Positions 23,173 to 35,134 of a stretch of DNA of 64,000 nt are shown here, piece after piece. Under the pieces are notes generated by a model. The model had not been told where the DNA came from, made no database searches, and was given only the letters and a program-made list of their open reading frames with translations. The stretch's first letter is position 1. Each line of letters opens with the position of its first letter. The stretch comes from Immersiella caudata (taxonomy: Eukaryota; Ascomycota; Sordariomycetes; Sordariales; Lasiosphaeriaceae): assembly GCA_030512335.1 (NCBI GenBank), contig JAULSU010000004.1, positions 2,232,001-2,296,000 of the forward strand, in the 5' to 3' direction. The translations under genes and the position numbers were made by a program.

Positions 23173-26100
23173 TTACTTCCTTGTGATTTCGATTCCGCCC
23201 AAGCTGAATATGCTCTTCTTTTTCTGCAAGTGTGGCGGCGGCCCTCCCATTCCCGGTGGCGGTCCGAAGCCCGTGCCTCCCACCATCCCGCCTTGCTGTC
23301 CGCCCACGAAGCCCGGGGCATATCCTGTCACAGATAGATATCCGGTGGCTGTGGCGGGTTGTCGTGCGCCGGGATACTGATATGACGTTGCTGGAGGCGG
23401 ATTATACTGAGGAGCGGGTTGGTATGCCTGAGTTGGAGCGGGGGGTTGATGTGGTGCTTGGTGGTATTGTGCGTGGTAGCTAGAAGGTTGGTGATGCGGG
23501 GAATGGAACGCGCTGGGAGTATTTTGGGTCTGGCTGTTCCCGCATTGCGACTGATGCGGCATGGTGGTGGAAGGTTGCGCTTGCGGGGCAGTCCACGAGA
23601 CTGGAGTCGGTGTTGCATGGGGGGCTTGGGATGGCGTAGGCGGTACCCATTGTGAAGAAGAAGCTGGCAATACCTTCGTTTGAAGATGGGATGGCTGTTG
23701 TTGAGACAGATGAGGCGCGGGAGATGTAGTCGTCCCGTATAATGGAGCTTGGTATGGGATACCTTGTGTTGACTGCCCGAGCGGAGGCGGAATCGTCCAC
23801 GTCGTCTGTGGTTGATGCACGGGGGCTAGGGTTGAATGTTGAACCTGTGGCGGAATTGGTGTTGAGGGTGCGGCTTGAGCGTGCGAGAGAACGTGCTGTG
23901 ATGCTAGGACTGGAGGCGTGGATACAGACTGCTGTGCGGTCTGAACAATTGGACTAGTTGTTTGATAGCTTGCCATAGGAGAAGGGTTCACAGGGGCTGG
24001 ATTACTCCAGGTGGGTTGTGGTTGATGTGACTGCTGAGCTGGCGTAGCTTGTAGAATGTGGGGAGTGCTGGCTGAGGGAGATGAGAGCTGAGACTGAGAA
24101 GCTAAAAATGCGGCCGCAGAAGGTGGAGCTGTATATGCCGCCGTTGTACGTAAAGGAGACGGCGGGATGTGATGGGGACTGTGGGAGAACGGCACAACGG
24201 CAGCAGGGTTACTCCACAGGGGTTGTTGCAGGATCGGTGGCTGCGCTGTCTGCTGTGGCGCTTCGAAGGGAAGCGCAGGCGGTGCCGGCGTCAAAGCCTG
24301 GCTCTGTACTGGGAAAGGCACGCTGGGTGCCATGGAGATGCTAGGATGAGCTTGTTGCGTCGCAATCGGGCCATGAACAGGGCTTGGAGTCACTGGTGGC
24401 ATACCCCGATCTACCGAGTTCCCTCCCATGTTGCTTGGTGTTGACGTTGCCTGGGGCTTCTCATGTGTCTGCAGATGTGGAGGAAAAGCGGGCGATGGAC
24501 TATACGGGGGAGGCGGGGCGAAGCTGGAAGCCCTTCTCTCCAGTCCCTGGCTAGGCCCCAAGTTTGGCGTGATCGGCACTGCCTCAACCTTTGAAGGATG
24601 AATTTTCTCGGCGGTGTAAGTCGAGCTCGAAAACTGAAAGTTGGCAGTGAAAGTCGCGGCCGGTTGACTGTGCTGACTAACCCCCGAGTCGGCCCTGGAA
24701 AACTGTCCTGGCGTGGGAGCGCTTTGGGTCTGGGGTGTGGACTGAGATGCAGCAGCTGCTTTAGGGTCGAGCTTGGGCGTCCAAGGGACGTAGCCTGGCA
24801 TTCCAAATTGTTCCAGGACTCTGAGGGCTTCCTTCTGGTTTATCGTTAAGCCAGTTGCCATGGCTTTGAGAGCGTCGGCTGGTGGCTGTCCCGCGTTGTT
24901 GATCATGAATCTGTTGGCACCCAGAGACAAAAGCATCTCTACAGCCTCTGGCTCGCCAGCTCGTGCTGCTAGGTGAAGCGGTGTCTCCCCTTTGTGAGAT
25001 TGGGCGTCGATAAATGCGCCGCCTTCCACCAGGACGCGGATTGTTGCAGCGCTTCCCATGTAGGCGCAAAGGTGGAGCGGCGTCTTTCGCTTCATTGTCA
25101 TGCAATCCACAGGCAGCCCATAAGCTAGATAGAACGAAACCACGGCATGCTTCCCGCGCGATGCAGCGCAGTGCAGTGGGTTCCAGCCCTGATGGGATAT
25201 TCCTTGGGGGTCAGACCCAGCGTCGAGAAGAAGTTTGACGCAATCCAGCTTCCCCGTCCAAGAGGCGCTATGGAGAGCCGTCCATCCTTTGTCGGTAGCA
25301 ATCTGGACGTGTGACCCGCGACTGATGAGTAGCTTTACCACAGCAGCGTGGCCAAACAGACAGGTCATGTGGAGTGCTGTGCCGCCGACACCGATGTCTC
25401 GAACCATCAGCTTCCAGAAGTCGGCCTCAAGCTTCGTGCCCTCGCTGATGATTCCATGCATCCTGTGGCTCACGTTAGTACAATGCTTCCACACGTTATG
25501 GGAGGTCTCACCATCTAGTAGTTTGTCCCAACGTCTGAAGAATGCCCTGCTCGGCCACCCGCGCGTTGACATCTTGACCCAAGTCCAGCAGGTATTTGAC
25601 TATGTCTTCTTGACCTTTTCGGCAAGCTACCTCAAAGATTGTTTCTCCAACACACTCCTGCGAAGCGCGCCTTTGGAGGAGGAAGACGAACATCTCCATG
25701 CTCCCAGTGGCGGCGGCCCAAAACAACGGGGTTGACCCAAAGCTGTCTCTGGTGTTGATTCGACTGTGTACTTCGCCCATGTATTCCAGCTGCTGAGCAA
25801 GGAAAGTGAGGTTGAGATAGGCCGCCATGTGTAGCAGCGTGAAGTCGCCTCGTGGAGCAAGAATGGCCGCCTTGGTTGTCGTTGTGGCGTAGTAGTACAT
25901 CCACCAGTTCTTCCTCACGACTGACTTCTTGCCAAAGAATGGTGACGAGAGGTCAATGTAAGGGCGCGTGGCTGTTCGGAGGTGTTCTGGCCAGAACAGC
26001 GCAGCGTATGGGAGAAGAGGAAACTGGGCGACGCGCTGTAGGTACTTGTCTCCATCAGCAGGAGACACAGAACCTGCACTCAAACAACCCTGCTCCAGAT

Positions 26101-27967
26101 ATCTCAAGGAGATATATGCAATCTCCCCGTCGAAAGCTTCGACATCAACGTGGAACCGTTGAAGGGAAACGTCGGACACCAAAGCGCCGCTCTTCTCAGC
26201 TAGAAAGTCTGCAACCGAGGTATGCGTGGTATGTACCTCCCCTGTCTCCTCGTTGATAGCAAGCATGGTGCTGCATGCCGCAATGCCTTGGCGGACCATA
26301 TCAACAGGATTTGGCGACATGAAACCCATCTGGAGAAGAGCGGTTGCGAGCTCGTTGAGGTCCAGAGGACGGTGGGCGGAGAGAACCCAGCGGAAGAGAG
26401 TTGAGACGAGAGGAGCGGACTGTTCTGGTATACGGGCCAATGATCTCATGTAGATGCCATTGACGCTCGCAGGAAGCTGTTGGACAACTTGATCGACATG
26501 TTGAGCTTCGTAGAGGCGAAGCTCCTCGATGGCGAGATCGACCCACAGGAAAGTACCGTCCCCGTTGTCTTGGAGACTGGTTGCGACGCGCTTCTCGATT
26601 TCCTCGCCGTAGGATCGTGCTTGGGAAACTTCCTCAACCTTGGCCTCGATGTAGTGGTGAAGGGAAAGGCTGCGGACTGGTCCATCCTCCTCAACCTCTT
26701 CTTCAAAACCTGCTTCTTGATCGGCCCCATCGTCGTCTTCGACGCCTTCGTCCCCAGACGCAGAGTCATCGACAGGGTCATCGAAGACGTACTCACCCCC
26801 GTCTTCATAAGCCTTGGAACCCGCGCCAAGCTCCGCCGCTTTCTGGTTTCTGGTATCGTCTGCGCTGGGGGTAGTATTGGTGAGTGACAGAGCTCCCAGT
26901 GATTGCTCGATCGCTTGGCCGTCAAACTCTGCGCGGAGCTTGTCGGTGGAAGCAGATTCTTCGATCGAAGCGGTTTGGCCGGAATTTTCCAATCGCTGCT
27001 TCTGCAACGCCAACAAAGCAAGAGTCTTCAGCTTGACGGCGGCCTTCGGCTTCTTCTTTGTTGCAGGTTTTGTCGTCTTGATTTTGGTCACTTGTCTCGT
27101 CGCCTTCTCGATCGAAATCCAGGGAAAGATGGAAAGATTCTCGAGCAAACACTGTGGGGACTCGCGAGACAGGAGAACCATCCGAAGGGACGCAAATTTG
27201 GGGACAGCACGCGGGTGGAGCCTTCCGTTTCGAAAATCTTCCATGTCCTGTCGCTCGTCGTGGAACAATTTGGTGACTTTCCGAAGAAAGGGCTGCAAGT
27301 TGTCTTCCTGAAGCTCATCCAAGCCGTCGATAATGCAGTGCACGGTACCGGTCTTGTCGTGCTTGAGCATATCCGTGAAGATGCGGAACAGCGCCTCAAG
27401 AGATGAAGACAGTGACGGGTTGAACAAGTCCTCGCGCTGCGCCATGAAGTCGGCAACGACAAGAGGAAGGAGCTCTGGACGCCATTCGATAAGCCGCCAG
27501 ATAAGACCTCGAAGAATCGCCACGGCCGTGTTGCGTTTGTGATTGCGAGAGTCGACAAAATAATACAGCACAATTGCAGCGCCGTTTTGCATGTGCATGT
27601 GGCTTCTTTCGATTTCCCGGATGAGGAACAGCGACATCATCGTTTTACCCATTCCCAGTCCTCCGGAGACCCAGAGCAGCTGCGAGTCGGGCCCTCGGTC
27701 GACAAACCAGGTTTTGAAGGCATCCTGCTGGTGGATCCACTCGCAGGATTTTGCGATGAGCGGCTTGTTTTCCGTCTCGACGCCAGACTTGTCGTCGACC
27801 GGATTGGTCAAGAAGAGCGCCCTCTTGCACTCTTCCTCGGGATTGGCGCGCACTTTTTCGCCGAGATTGTTGATTGTCACACTCCCGGTGGCCTGGATGA
27901 TGGTGCCCGAATTATGCGACACATCGTGCAGCTTGTTGCCGGCGCCAGAAAGCCACGACTTGGACAT
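23173..27967 (-). CDS. NACHT-ankyrin receptor (fungal NLR) with N-terminal amyloid-like motif
   Basis: A STAND-class signalling ATPase of 1581 aa. Exon 25512-27967, intron 25463-25511, exon 23173-25462. Order: a short Gly/Asn motif at residues about 8-35 (GAGNKLHDVS, NSGTIIQATG, SVTINN); a pre-NACHT segment typical of fungal NLRs; NACHT with P-loop GGLGMGKT (102-109) and Walker B CIIDGLDEL (211-219); an acidic insert; a helical region; ankyrin repeats spanning the splice site (for example GGTALHMTCLFGHAAVVKLL, GETPLHLAARAGEPEAVEML); then a long Pro/Gln/Ser/Thr-rich tail. No HeLo, HET or lipase domain is fused at the N terminus, so it needs a separate effector. The divergent SesB-like gene, 687 bp away, carries a matching motif. 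Start taken at MSKSWLSG because the upstream extension is not family-like. No lesions. Confidence 0.88.
27863..27946 (-). other. Receptor-side prion/RHIM-like motif (residues about 8-35)
   Basis: The segment contains NSGTIIQATG followed by SVTINN. Its spacing and residues parallel the hydrolase C-terminal motif at 30146-30220. The IIQA core resembles the RHIM/PP core ([IV]Q[IVL]G). Position before a NACHT domain is where fungal amyloid motifs normally sit. Function is inferred. Confidence 0.6.
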
Positions 27968-28654
27968 TCTCGGCCGAGATCGGCCCCCAAGCTGGTGGCC
28001 ACAGTGAAGGGGCCAGGCTCTGGACGAGTTTGCGAGTCGCTGCCAGTGGAGGTAGTGAAAGGGTTGATAAAAGGCAGTCTTATGTGGAGAGATGGAGTTC
28101 TTGGTTTCCTTCAAAGTTGGGTGAGTCTACACCAACAATTTTGATGGTGCCAAGGGACGGGGGAACACGAGGGAAAGGGGGTAAGTCGGGCTGAGAGCCT
28201 CACATCGGATAGCGTCCCCCTTGTCTCACCCTCCGTCTCACCGCACGCATGCCGTTACATGATGAATATTGACAATGATTGGCCGGCAGGCTCCGGTGCT
28301 CCTCGATAACCGAAGTCCAGACCGAGCCTCAATGAACACCGCAAAGCCGACAACTTGCATTGTACGTCGTACGCGCCAGGGTCGTCCCTGGCGCTCAGCT
28401 GGGCTTCTGAGAAGGGGTTTCATGCGTGATAGTGGTCGGTGTCACACTCCCATCCCACTATCGTGAGCACGGATCCGTATTTTGATGTTGCACCGAAACA
28501 AGCCTCTTTCGCAGCCTTGTCTATTTTTGGGCGCATTGCAAGCTTATGGGCAGCAACATCCCCGCGGCGGTTTTGTCAAGCCCTCGGTCACTGCCTCAAT
28601 CTCCCCGAAGCTCCGCGGCAATTCACTGGCTTGGGTCCTCCAGAGCAGAACAAG
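27968..28654. promoter_or_regulatory. Divergent promoter between receptor and hydrolase genes
   Basis: 687 bases separate the two ATGs, so both promoters lie here and the pair could be co-regulated. No clear TATA box or repeated element was picked out. In-frame upstream ATGs exist on both sides but look like leader sequence. Confidence 0.5.
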
Positions 28655-30223
28655 ATGTTTGCGCGGAAGGACAAGATCACTCAAAGTCTCACCGAGATTG
28701 GCGACAGCGACTCCCAACAAGAGTCCACAACGAAGCACTCGGCCAAAGGCGTGTATGGGCTGAAGAAGTGCCACGACTCGCCCGAAGCAGTCGCAGAGTA
28801 AGTTGGGCCCCCGTTCGCCCTCTGGCTTCGTTTTCTTTACCATTCTGACCGGACATTCACCACGCGCAGCATCGTCTTTGTCCACGGGCTCACCGGTAAT
28901 CGCGAGACAACTTGGACCGACAAATCCACTGGCATATTTTGGCCTGCTCATCTCCTGAAAACGGTCATTCCCAAGACTCGAATCGTCACATTTGGATACG
29001 ATGCCGACATAGCGCATTTCTTCTCAACCGCATCACAAAACTGCATACGCAACCACGCAAACAATCTTACCAACGCTGTTGCACAGCTCCGCGAGAGAAC
29101 AGAAACAGAAGAGAGGCCGATCATATTCGTCACGCACAGCTTGGGTGGGCTTGTCTTCGAAGATGTTTGTCGCCCCTTTGTACCCCACCAAATTGACCCA
29201 CACTGACCCCTGAATCAACAACAGGCCATGGTCACATCCCGCAACAGCCCCGAAGCGCACCTCCAGAAAATCTACGACTCGACAGCCGGCGTATGCTTTC
29301 TTGGGACTCCGCACTGCGGATCAACATTGGCGAATTGGGGGACGGTTTTTGGGCAAATTGCCAACACTGTCAAGAGGATCAACACGGATTTGCTGCGCGT
29401 GCTGGAGCCAGAGTCGGAAGTCTTGGCGAGAATTCAGGAGGAGTTCCACAAGATGTTGAGAAGCCGCACCGAGCAGGGGCGCCCGCAGCTTCCCATCACG
29501 TGTTTTTATGAGGAGTTGCCGGTCAAGGGCGTGGGAGAAATCGTTCCGAAGCATTCTGCGATCCTGCCTGCTTACAACTCGATCGGCATCTATGCGAACC
29601 ACATGGACATGGCAAGGTTCGCGGATGAGGAAGACCCAGGCTTTGAATCGGTCTCTGGGGAGTTGCTCAGATGGGTCAAGACCATCCAAAAGGTAAACCA
29701 TCCGGCCAAATCTAGCGTCGGGACGAGCCATGCAAAACCGGCCGCATCCTCTAGCTCGCCGTGGTCGGAAAACTCGGCAGGTGCTCAGAACCTGTATTCG
29801 TCGCCGTGGGCGAAGGAGCCAACTCCATATGCTGAAACATCGACGGGTCCACATTCACCGTGGGCGAAGGAACCTGATCCGTATCCCGGAGCATTGACAG
29901 GCGCAGATCCATCTTCATCACCCTGGGCAGAGGAACCAGCTCCGTATCCTGGAACATCAGCAGCTCCACCGGGGTTCTTTCATCCCCAGGCCAGTCAAGC
30001 TCCCTATCAGTACCCGCCAGGTGGAAGCAGCCGCAATCCGTACTACCAGAGGCTTGGCCCGATGCACGCAGCTCAGTACGCCTATGGCCCCCCGGAATGG
30101 AGGCGTTCAAGTCCTCAGCCCGAGCAGCATGGAGGCAATCACATGTCGGGCAAGATTGAGGGGAACACGGGGCAGATTCTACAGGGCCCGTTCCATGGAA
30201 ACCTCACGTTTACGAATAGGTAG
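28655..30223 (+). CDS. SesB-type alpha/beta hydrolase effector with C-terminal amyloid-like motif
   Basis: Exons 28655-28797, 28870-29164 and 29225-30223 (introns 28798-28869 and 29165-29224) give 478 aa. The serine-hydrolase fold shows IVFVHGLTGNRETTW (oxyanion region), nucleophile Ser138 in THSLGG, and the late His272 in GIYANHMDMARF. This is the lipase/esterase-like domain that occurs as an N-terminal effector in many fungal NLRs (SesB). After about residue 300 a Pro/Ser-rich linker carries SPWAKEP-type repeats. The last 25 residues form a Gly/Asn motif (NTGQILQG, then GNLTFTN) matching the receptor's N terminus. The layout equals SBP-class effectors: enzyme domain plus C-terminal templating motif. 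Expected role: membrane-damaging or signalling cell-death executor triggered by the adjacent receptor. All exons are intact. Confidence 0.85.
29801..29966 (+). repeat. SPWA[KE]EPxPYP linker repeats
   Basis: Three near-identical units (starts near 29801, 29855 and 29918), with a degenerate one before them near 29756, encode SPWAKEP or SPWAEEP followed by a PY dipeptide. They form a flexible linker between the hydrolase domain and the C-terminal motif. Confidence 0.75.
30146..30220 (+). other. Effector-side prion/RHIM-like motif
   Basis: The last 25 codons encode a Gly/Asn/Gln/Thr-rich segment with NTGQILQG and GNLTFTN. ILQG resembles the RHIM core. Against the receptor motif it shares N-x-G-x-I-[IL]-Q and G-x-[VL]-T-[IF]-x-N, differing by a two-residue spacer. 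Confidence 0.6.
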
Positions 30224-30315
30224 CTGCAGCAAACCTCGATCCATATCTCCGATCAATGGAGCGTATAGTTTCAACCCATCTTCCATTTCCCTAGTATCTG
30301 ACAAGAGTCCAGTGT

Positions 30316-30817
30316 CTAGTCTGTGGGCCAGACCTCACCCCTATCCCAATGTTGAACAATGCATCCACCTTCCCAGCGATATCTGTCAATGATGTTGCTT
30401 CCAGCCATGCCAGCATAATTGAGCCAGCTATAGTTCTCCTTGTAGCGTGTCCGATGAATCGTGATGGTTTGATTTCCCCACACGCGCGAGAGGAAGTCAA
30501 GAGCGCGTTGGGCGCTGTCTGGGGAAGTCACATTGTTGTTCTTTGTCAGAAGCCTGGTTAGTGGACAAATCTCATTTGGCAATGGCATTGTTACGTACAA
30601 TGTATTCAGGGGCGATGTACGTGAAGGTCTCAACAATGTCTTTCTTGACCAAGAAAGCGTCGACGAACTTATCATGGCGGGCCTTGATCACATCATCCGG
30701 TGGAGCTGGGAAGGTCTTTTCGCAGAATTTTCCCTGTCGAGGAGAGATGGAGGATGGTGCGCTGGTCGCTGGGACGGCGAGGCATGCCAGTGCGGCGGCG
30801 AGGGTGGAGATGTGCAT
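30316..30817 (-). CDS. Small secreted SnoaL/NTF2-like protein
   Basis: Exon 30599-30817, intron 30541-30598 (GTACGT donor, CTAAC branch site, AAAG end), exon 30316-30540, 147 aa. It begins with a clear signal peptide (MHISTLAAALACLAVPATSA). The mature part reads FVDAFLVKKDIVETFTYIAPEYI, which resembles the start of SnoaL-like cone-shaped domains. Splicing places NNNVTSPDSAQRALDFL next, then IDRYRWEGGCIVQHWD, the typical closing strands. Two possible N-glycosylation sites (NVT, NQT). Substrate and activity are unknown; many fungal relatives are annotated only as SnoaL-like. It converges with the hydrolase gene. Confidence 0.75.
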
Positions 30818-31819
30818 GATCAAAACAACAATAAGATAATTCGTTTTTTGTAGTGCGGAAATCGGAAGGAGAAGTGTTGGATCACGAGTCACTGGCATCT
30901 CCCTTTCTCTCACTGGCAGTATAAGTACGCGCCCCTTTGAGTTCCATCCGGCTGTTCCCATCGGATATCTGGGCTAAAACGGGAGAAGATGCGCCAAGGC
31001 TCTGGAAGATGGCTTCAATTCGGCAAATTTGCTACCCGTATCAACTCGATAAATTTCCCGGCCTGTCTTTCGGCAAGTTCCGGTGATTGGTAGTTTGCTC
31101 CCGGTAGTGGGAACTGAGGATGTTCCGACTCGACGATTATGAGGTTCCTATGCGCGCTCAATGTGTCTGAGTCTAGTTGTGTCTCCAAGACAAAAGTTTA
31201 AATATTCCCCTCCGACTCAACTTTAAAGCCATTGCAGGGCGAAATACTCACCCGGCAAAAACTTGCACATGTCAGTCATCAGGAAGAAACTCTTTTTTGA
31301 AAGAACTACCCCACACGACGGGACGTTGTCAACATTTCCATTGAGAATAAGGTTGCAAACCTTCACACTCTTGTATGGGCTTTTGACGTGACTCAGGATG
31401 TATTTTCCTGCCGATGGTCCAAAGGTTCCGGAAACTCTCTAGGACGCATGCTGAGCAAGAATGACTCCCCTGGGGGCGTGCCTCGGTTCTCAGACCAGAC
31501 TACATCGTCAGCTTCCCCGATGCGCAATCTAGATGTCAGTAAGATGGTTTGTGTGGTTGGCTGCTCCTTCCGCACAAAGTTTCAGGCAACCCATGCCCCA
31601 CTATGGTCGATCGGTTGGGCTGTGCCCACATGCGCAACGGCGAAGGCAATTGAGCCAATGCTCAAGGCACCGCCAGTCTTGGCGCTGCGGCCCTCATCCT
31701 TCAGCGACAACCATATAAATCTTTGGTGACCTCCCCCTTCGTCCAGTCTTTCTCCTCTGCAGCTGCATTCACCTTCACATTTCTCACACTTCTCCAGACC
31801 AATCAACTCTCTCTTCATC
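30818..31819. other. Divergent intergenic region with likely AAA-gene promoter
   Basis: No gene supported. TATAAAT at 31714-31720 lies about 100 bases before the AAA ATG, followed by a C/T-rich leader (about 31728-31818), both usual in fungal promoters. Confidence 0.5.
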
Positions 31820-34123
31820 ATGGATGCTAACAGCACAACGAACGGTTTTGTCGATGACGATGGCCCGGATGCCAAGACAAACGACGTCCAATGCCCAACG
31901 GATGAACGCCCAATCGATGGCCAGGCTGCGACTTCTGCAGACGACATGGAGGAGCAACTACGTCCCGGCATGATGAGCGAAATCAAGGAGTTCTACCGCG
32001 ACAGCAGTGACAGCGACTGGGACGAGTGGGCCCCTGATGACGTCGAGCGAGATCATTCTGCCGAGTCGGCCCAGCACGCCATCATCGCCTATCGCCAAAA
32101 AAAAGGTCGCAGGAGTGGTCTCTTCCTCCACTCGCTCAAGATCCAGAGCCCCCTTGTCAGGCGTATCCTGGAAACTGTTTTTGAGGGCTACGAAGGCATC
32201 AGCACCAAGCTCAAGGAGCTCGTTCACTATGCGCCTTTCCACGAATTCTACTTCAGATGGCACTTGTTTGAGAAGGCCTACAATGACGAAACCGACGGCG
32301 AGACCAAACGTCATCTCGACCTTCTGTACCCCATCATCAGCAAGGAAATTCTGCCTCACATCGAGGCGATGGAGGACTACACCAAGAACGATGTCATCAC
32401 CTTCGATCATCTCTGGGCCATTTTCCCACCTGGCATGACTGTCTACTCAACGGTAGACGATCGCGATCGTTTGTTCGAAGTCAGGAAGACAAAGTACCTC
32501 AAGGACTTCAGCGGCAACCCCTACCTGTCCGTGTCATGTCGGTACATCGACACCGATGGCAAGAGGTTCGGCTACATGAAGGACGATCTATCCATCTACG
32601 AATTCTCTGGCGTCATGAAGATTACTGAGCTCGATGTCATGCCATGTCACCTTCATCCAGACAACGAAGAGATACTGAGTCGCCTGCATGACAGGGGTGC
32701 AAAGTTCGAGAGCTACCTTGGCTGCAACCACGTCAACTACTCTGGCTTTTACAGGGCTCCGGATGCTCGCCGAAAACGTCGCCATGCAAGTTCCCCGGCT
32801 GTTCGATGTTGACTTGTCAAAACTGACCACTAACGGATCTCAATTCTAGACTGACATGGGGCGCTTCATCATTGACCGCAGTAACTTCGACATCTATCGC
32901 AACGGCTATGAAACGCACTTGGGCGATTTGGACAAGAGGGACAGGAACAAGGACGACGACGGCGGCGATACAATGGAGGATATCTTCAACGTCGTCCACA
33001 GAGCAACGATGAAGGCATTCAAGCAGTTCCGGAAGGTCATGAAGCAGTATGAGAAAAAAGACTTTGAACAAAACTCCAGTAAGGAAGCCGGACCTCTGTC
33101 ACCACCACTTTGCTGACCCAACTCTACCAGCCTTGACTCTCAGCTCTCAGCAGAGAATGCTCTGCACGCCAGTCCTCAAGGGCTTCTGCCTCACATCAAA
33201 GGAGTGGAGTGAGTGATCTATGCCCGCACTCAGTCACAGAGCCAATCCACTGACCTGTGCCACAGGCGAGTTCTACGTTGACGGCGTCTCCGAAATCGAG
33301 TGGAACGAGGATGCATTCGGGAGACTTGTGCTCGCACAAGGATACAAGGAGATAATCCACGCCTTCGTCGGAGAGCAGCTCAACCGGGACGACAGCGACT
33401 TTGACGACATTATCAGCGGCAAGGGCCAAGGTTTCATCATGCTACTTAGCGGAGAGCCTGGTGTTGGAAAGACGCTCACTGCCGAGTCTGGTAAGATGCT
33501 TTGCAACGCGATGCGTCCAAAGGTACCCAGCTAACAAGAAACGCACAGTTGCCGAGAAGATGAATCGCCCTCTTTACTCGATCAGCGCCGGAGAGCTCGG
33601 CGAGACCGCATCCGAGATCGAAACCGCCCTGGAGACAGTGCTTGAGCTTGTCGCCAAGTGGAGAGCTATCTTGCTTCTGGACGAGTGCGACATCTTCTTG
33701 GAGGCCCGTACCACCGCTGACATTGCCCGCAACCGGCTTGTATCGATCTTCCTTCGCCAACTCGAGTATTTCCGCGGAGTCATGTTCCTGACCACCAATC
33801 GCGTCACAACCTTCGACGCCGCCTTTGAGAGCCGAATTCACCTGACGATCGACTATCCCGCTCTCGACCTCGAGAGCAGAGTCTACGTCTGGCGGACATT
33901 CCTTCGCTCACAGATGGGTGATGCTCAGGGCCCGGATGACGCCGGTGCCTTGTCTGAAGAGGATCTTAAGGCGTTGGCGGAGCACAAGCTGAATGGACGG
34001 CAAATCAAGAATATCGTCAAGACGGCTTGGCTCTTGGCCAAGCAGAACAAGAAGCCATTGACGTTGGAAAACTTGCAAACGGTTCTGAAAGTCAAGAGTG
34101 GGGCGGCTATCTTTGGCCAGTGA
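31820..34123 (+). CDS. AAA-family ATPase, DUF7025 type (copy 1)
   Basis: Five exons: 31820-32785, 32850-33078, 33131-33208, 33266-33490, 33549-34123; 690 aa. The N-terminal half matches the fungal DUF7025 region (LVHYAPFHEFYFRWHLFEKA, FDHLWAIFPPG). The C-terminal AAA core has Walker A GEPGVGKT, Walker B ILLLDECD, sensor FLTTNR, SRIHLTIDYP with the arginine-finger region, and LNGRQIKNIVKTA. The first intron uses a GC donor (GCAAGT at 32786) and the others use GT. The N terminus is acidic (DSSDSDWDEWAPDD). The cellular role is unknown; such AAA genes are expanded in fungi. A related gene (43363-45913) lies 9 kb away on the other strand. Confidence 0.85.
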
Positions 34124-35134
34124 TTGCGGCGGGATTCGGTATAATTTTCAAGACAGGTGATATTACGCCAGTGAGAGACTGGAAGACCCTAGACGTGAGA
34201 CGCAACTCGACCTTCCACAACGCCATGTCCTATTTTGTTCCCATCGCGCTTTTCTCTTTCGCATCCCCACCAACAATACGCGCTGGAGCTACAAATGGCT
34301 CAGGTATCGTGCAATTCTCCTACTGCCGACACAAAGGCAAAGTGAGCCCGAGGTTGGCTCAATGGAGAGTTGCCTCAATGGAGACGATCCCGGCTGACTC
34401 GGAGCCTAACTGGCGTTGAAGCAATGCCAAGCATCCAGTCAGCTTCGGTAATCAGAAGGCCAGGGACTCCAAGTGCATTTATTCGTGGCACTAATAACTG
34501 CCCAGTTATAGGGGCTCTGGGTCGTTTCACCACTGACCCAGCGCCGGTCTTCCTGAACTGTCTATTCACACGGCCCCCTATGTAAAAGGTTATTGTGCTG
34601 CGGGTGACTTGGCATTTCGGTGCATTGTAAGTCGCCACGCGGGTTTGCTACACAGCAGACGCGCTAGCTGCCAGTGGTGCCAGCAAGTCAACTCGGCCCA
34701 GCTCAGGCCGGTCTAGCCTGCCGAGGTGCGGTGAGTGTTGGAGGCAACAGCCTACCCCACCTACCCCACCCCACCTCACCACCTGCAACTGAGCCGCAGG
34801 AAGCCCCAACTCCCGTCGCAGCTGGCAAAGTGACCTACCTCCTTCCCCCCTCCCCCCTCCCCGTCATTTTCCTTTCACTCTGCGCCCTTCCCGTGGCAGC
34901 TGCCCACAGACAGAACCCTGCACTACTTCGTTACCACCTGAACCTGACAACGGACCATAACCGAACATCGACAATCTCGGTCGATAAGCCAAGAACTCGG
35001 ACAGATCACAGCGCAGCCTCTGACGAGCCACAGATTAGATACCTAGATAAGTTGGGTATGACACCAGATCCAGACACGCGTTGCTGACGAGAAAGCGAGA
35101 GATCGAGTAGCAGTGACGCTACCGCCTGGTCGCA
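34124..35134. other. Intergenic region with C-rich tracts
   Basis: No gene supported. ACC/CCCA-rich stretches around 34755-34790 and C-runs around 34845-34862 are low-complexity promoter-type sequence before the HET relic. Confidence 0.45.
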
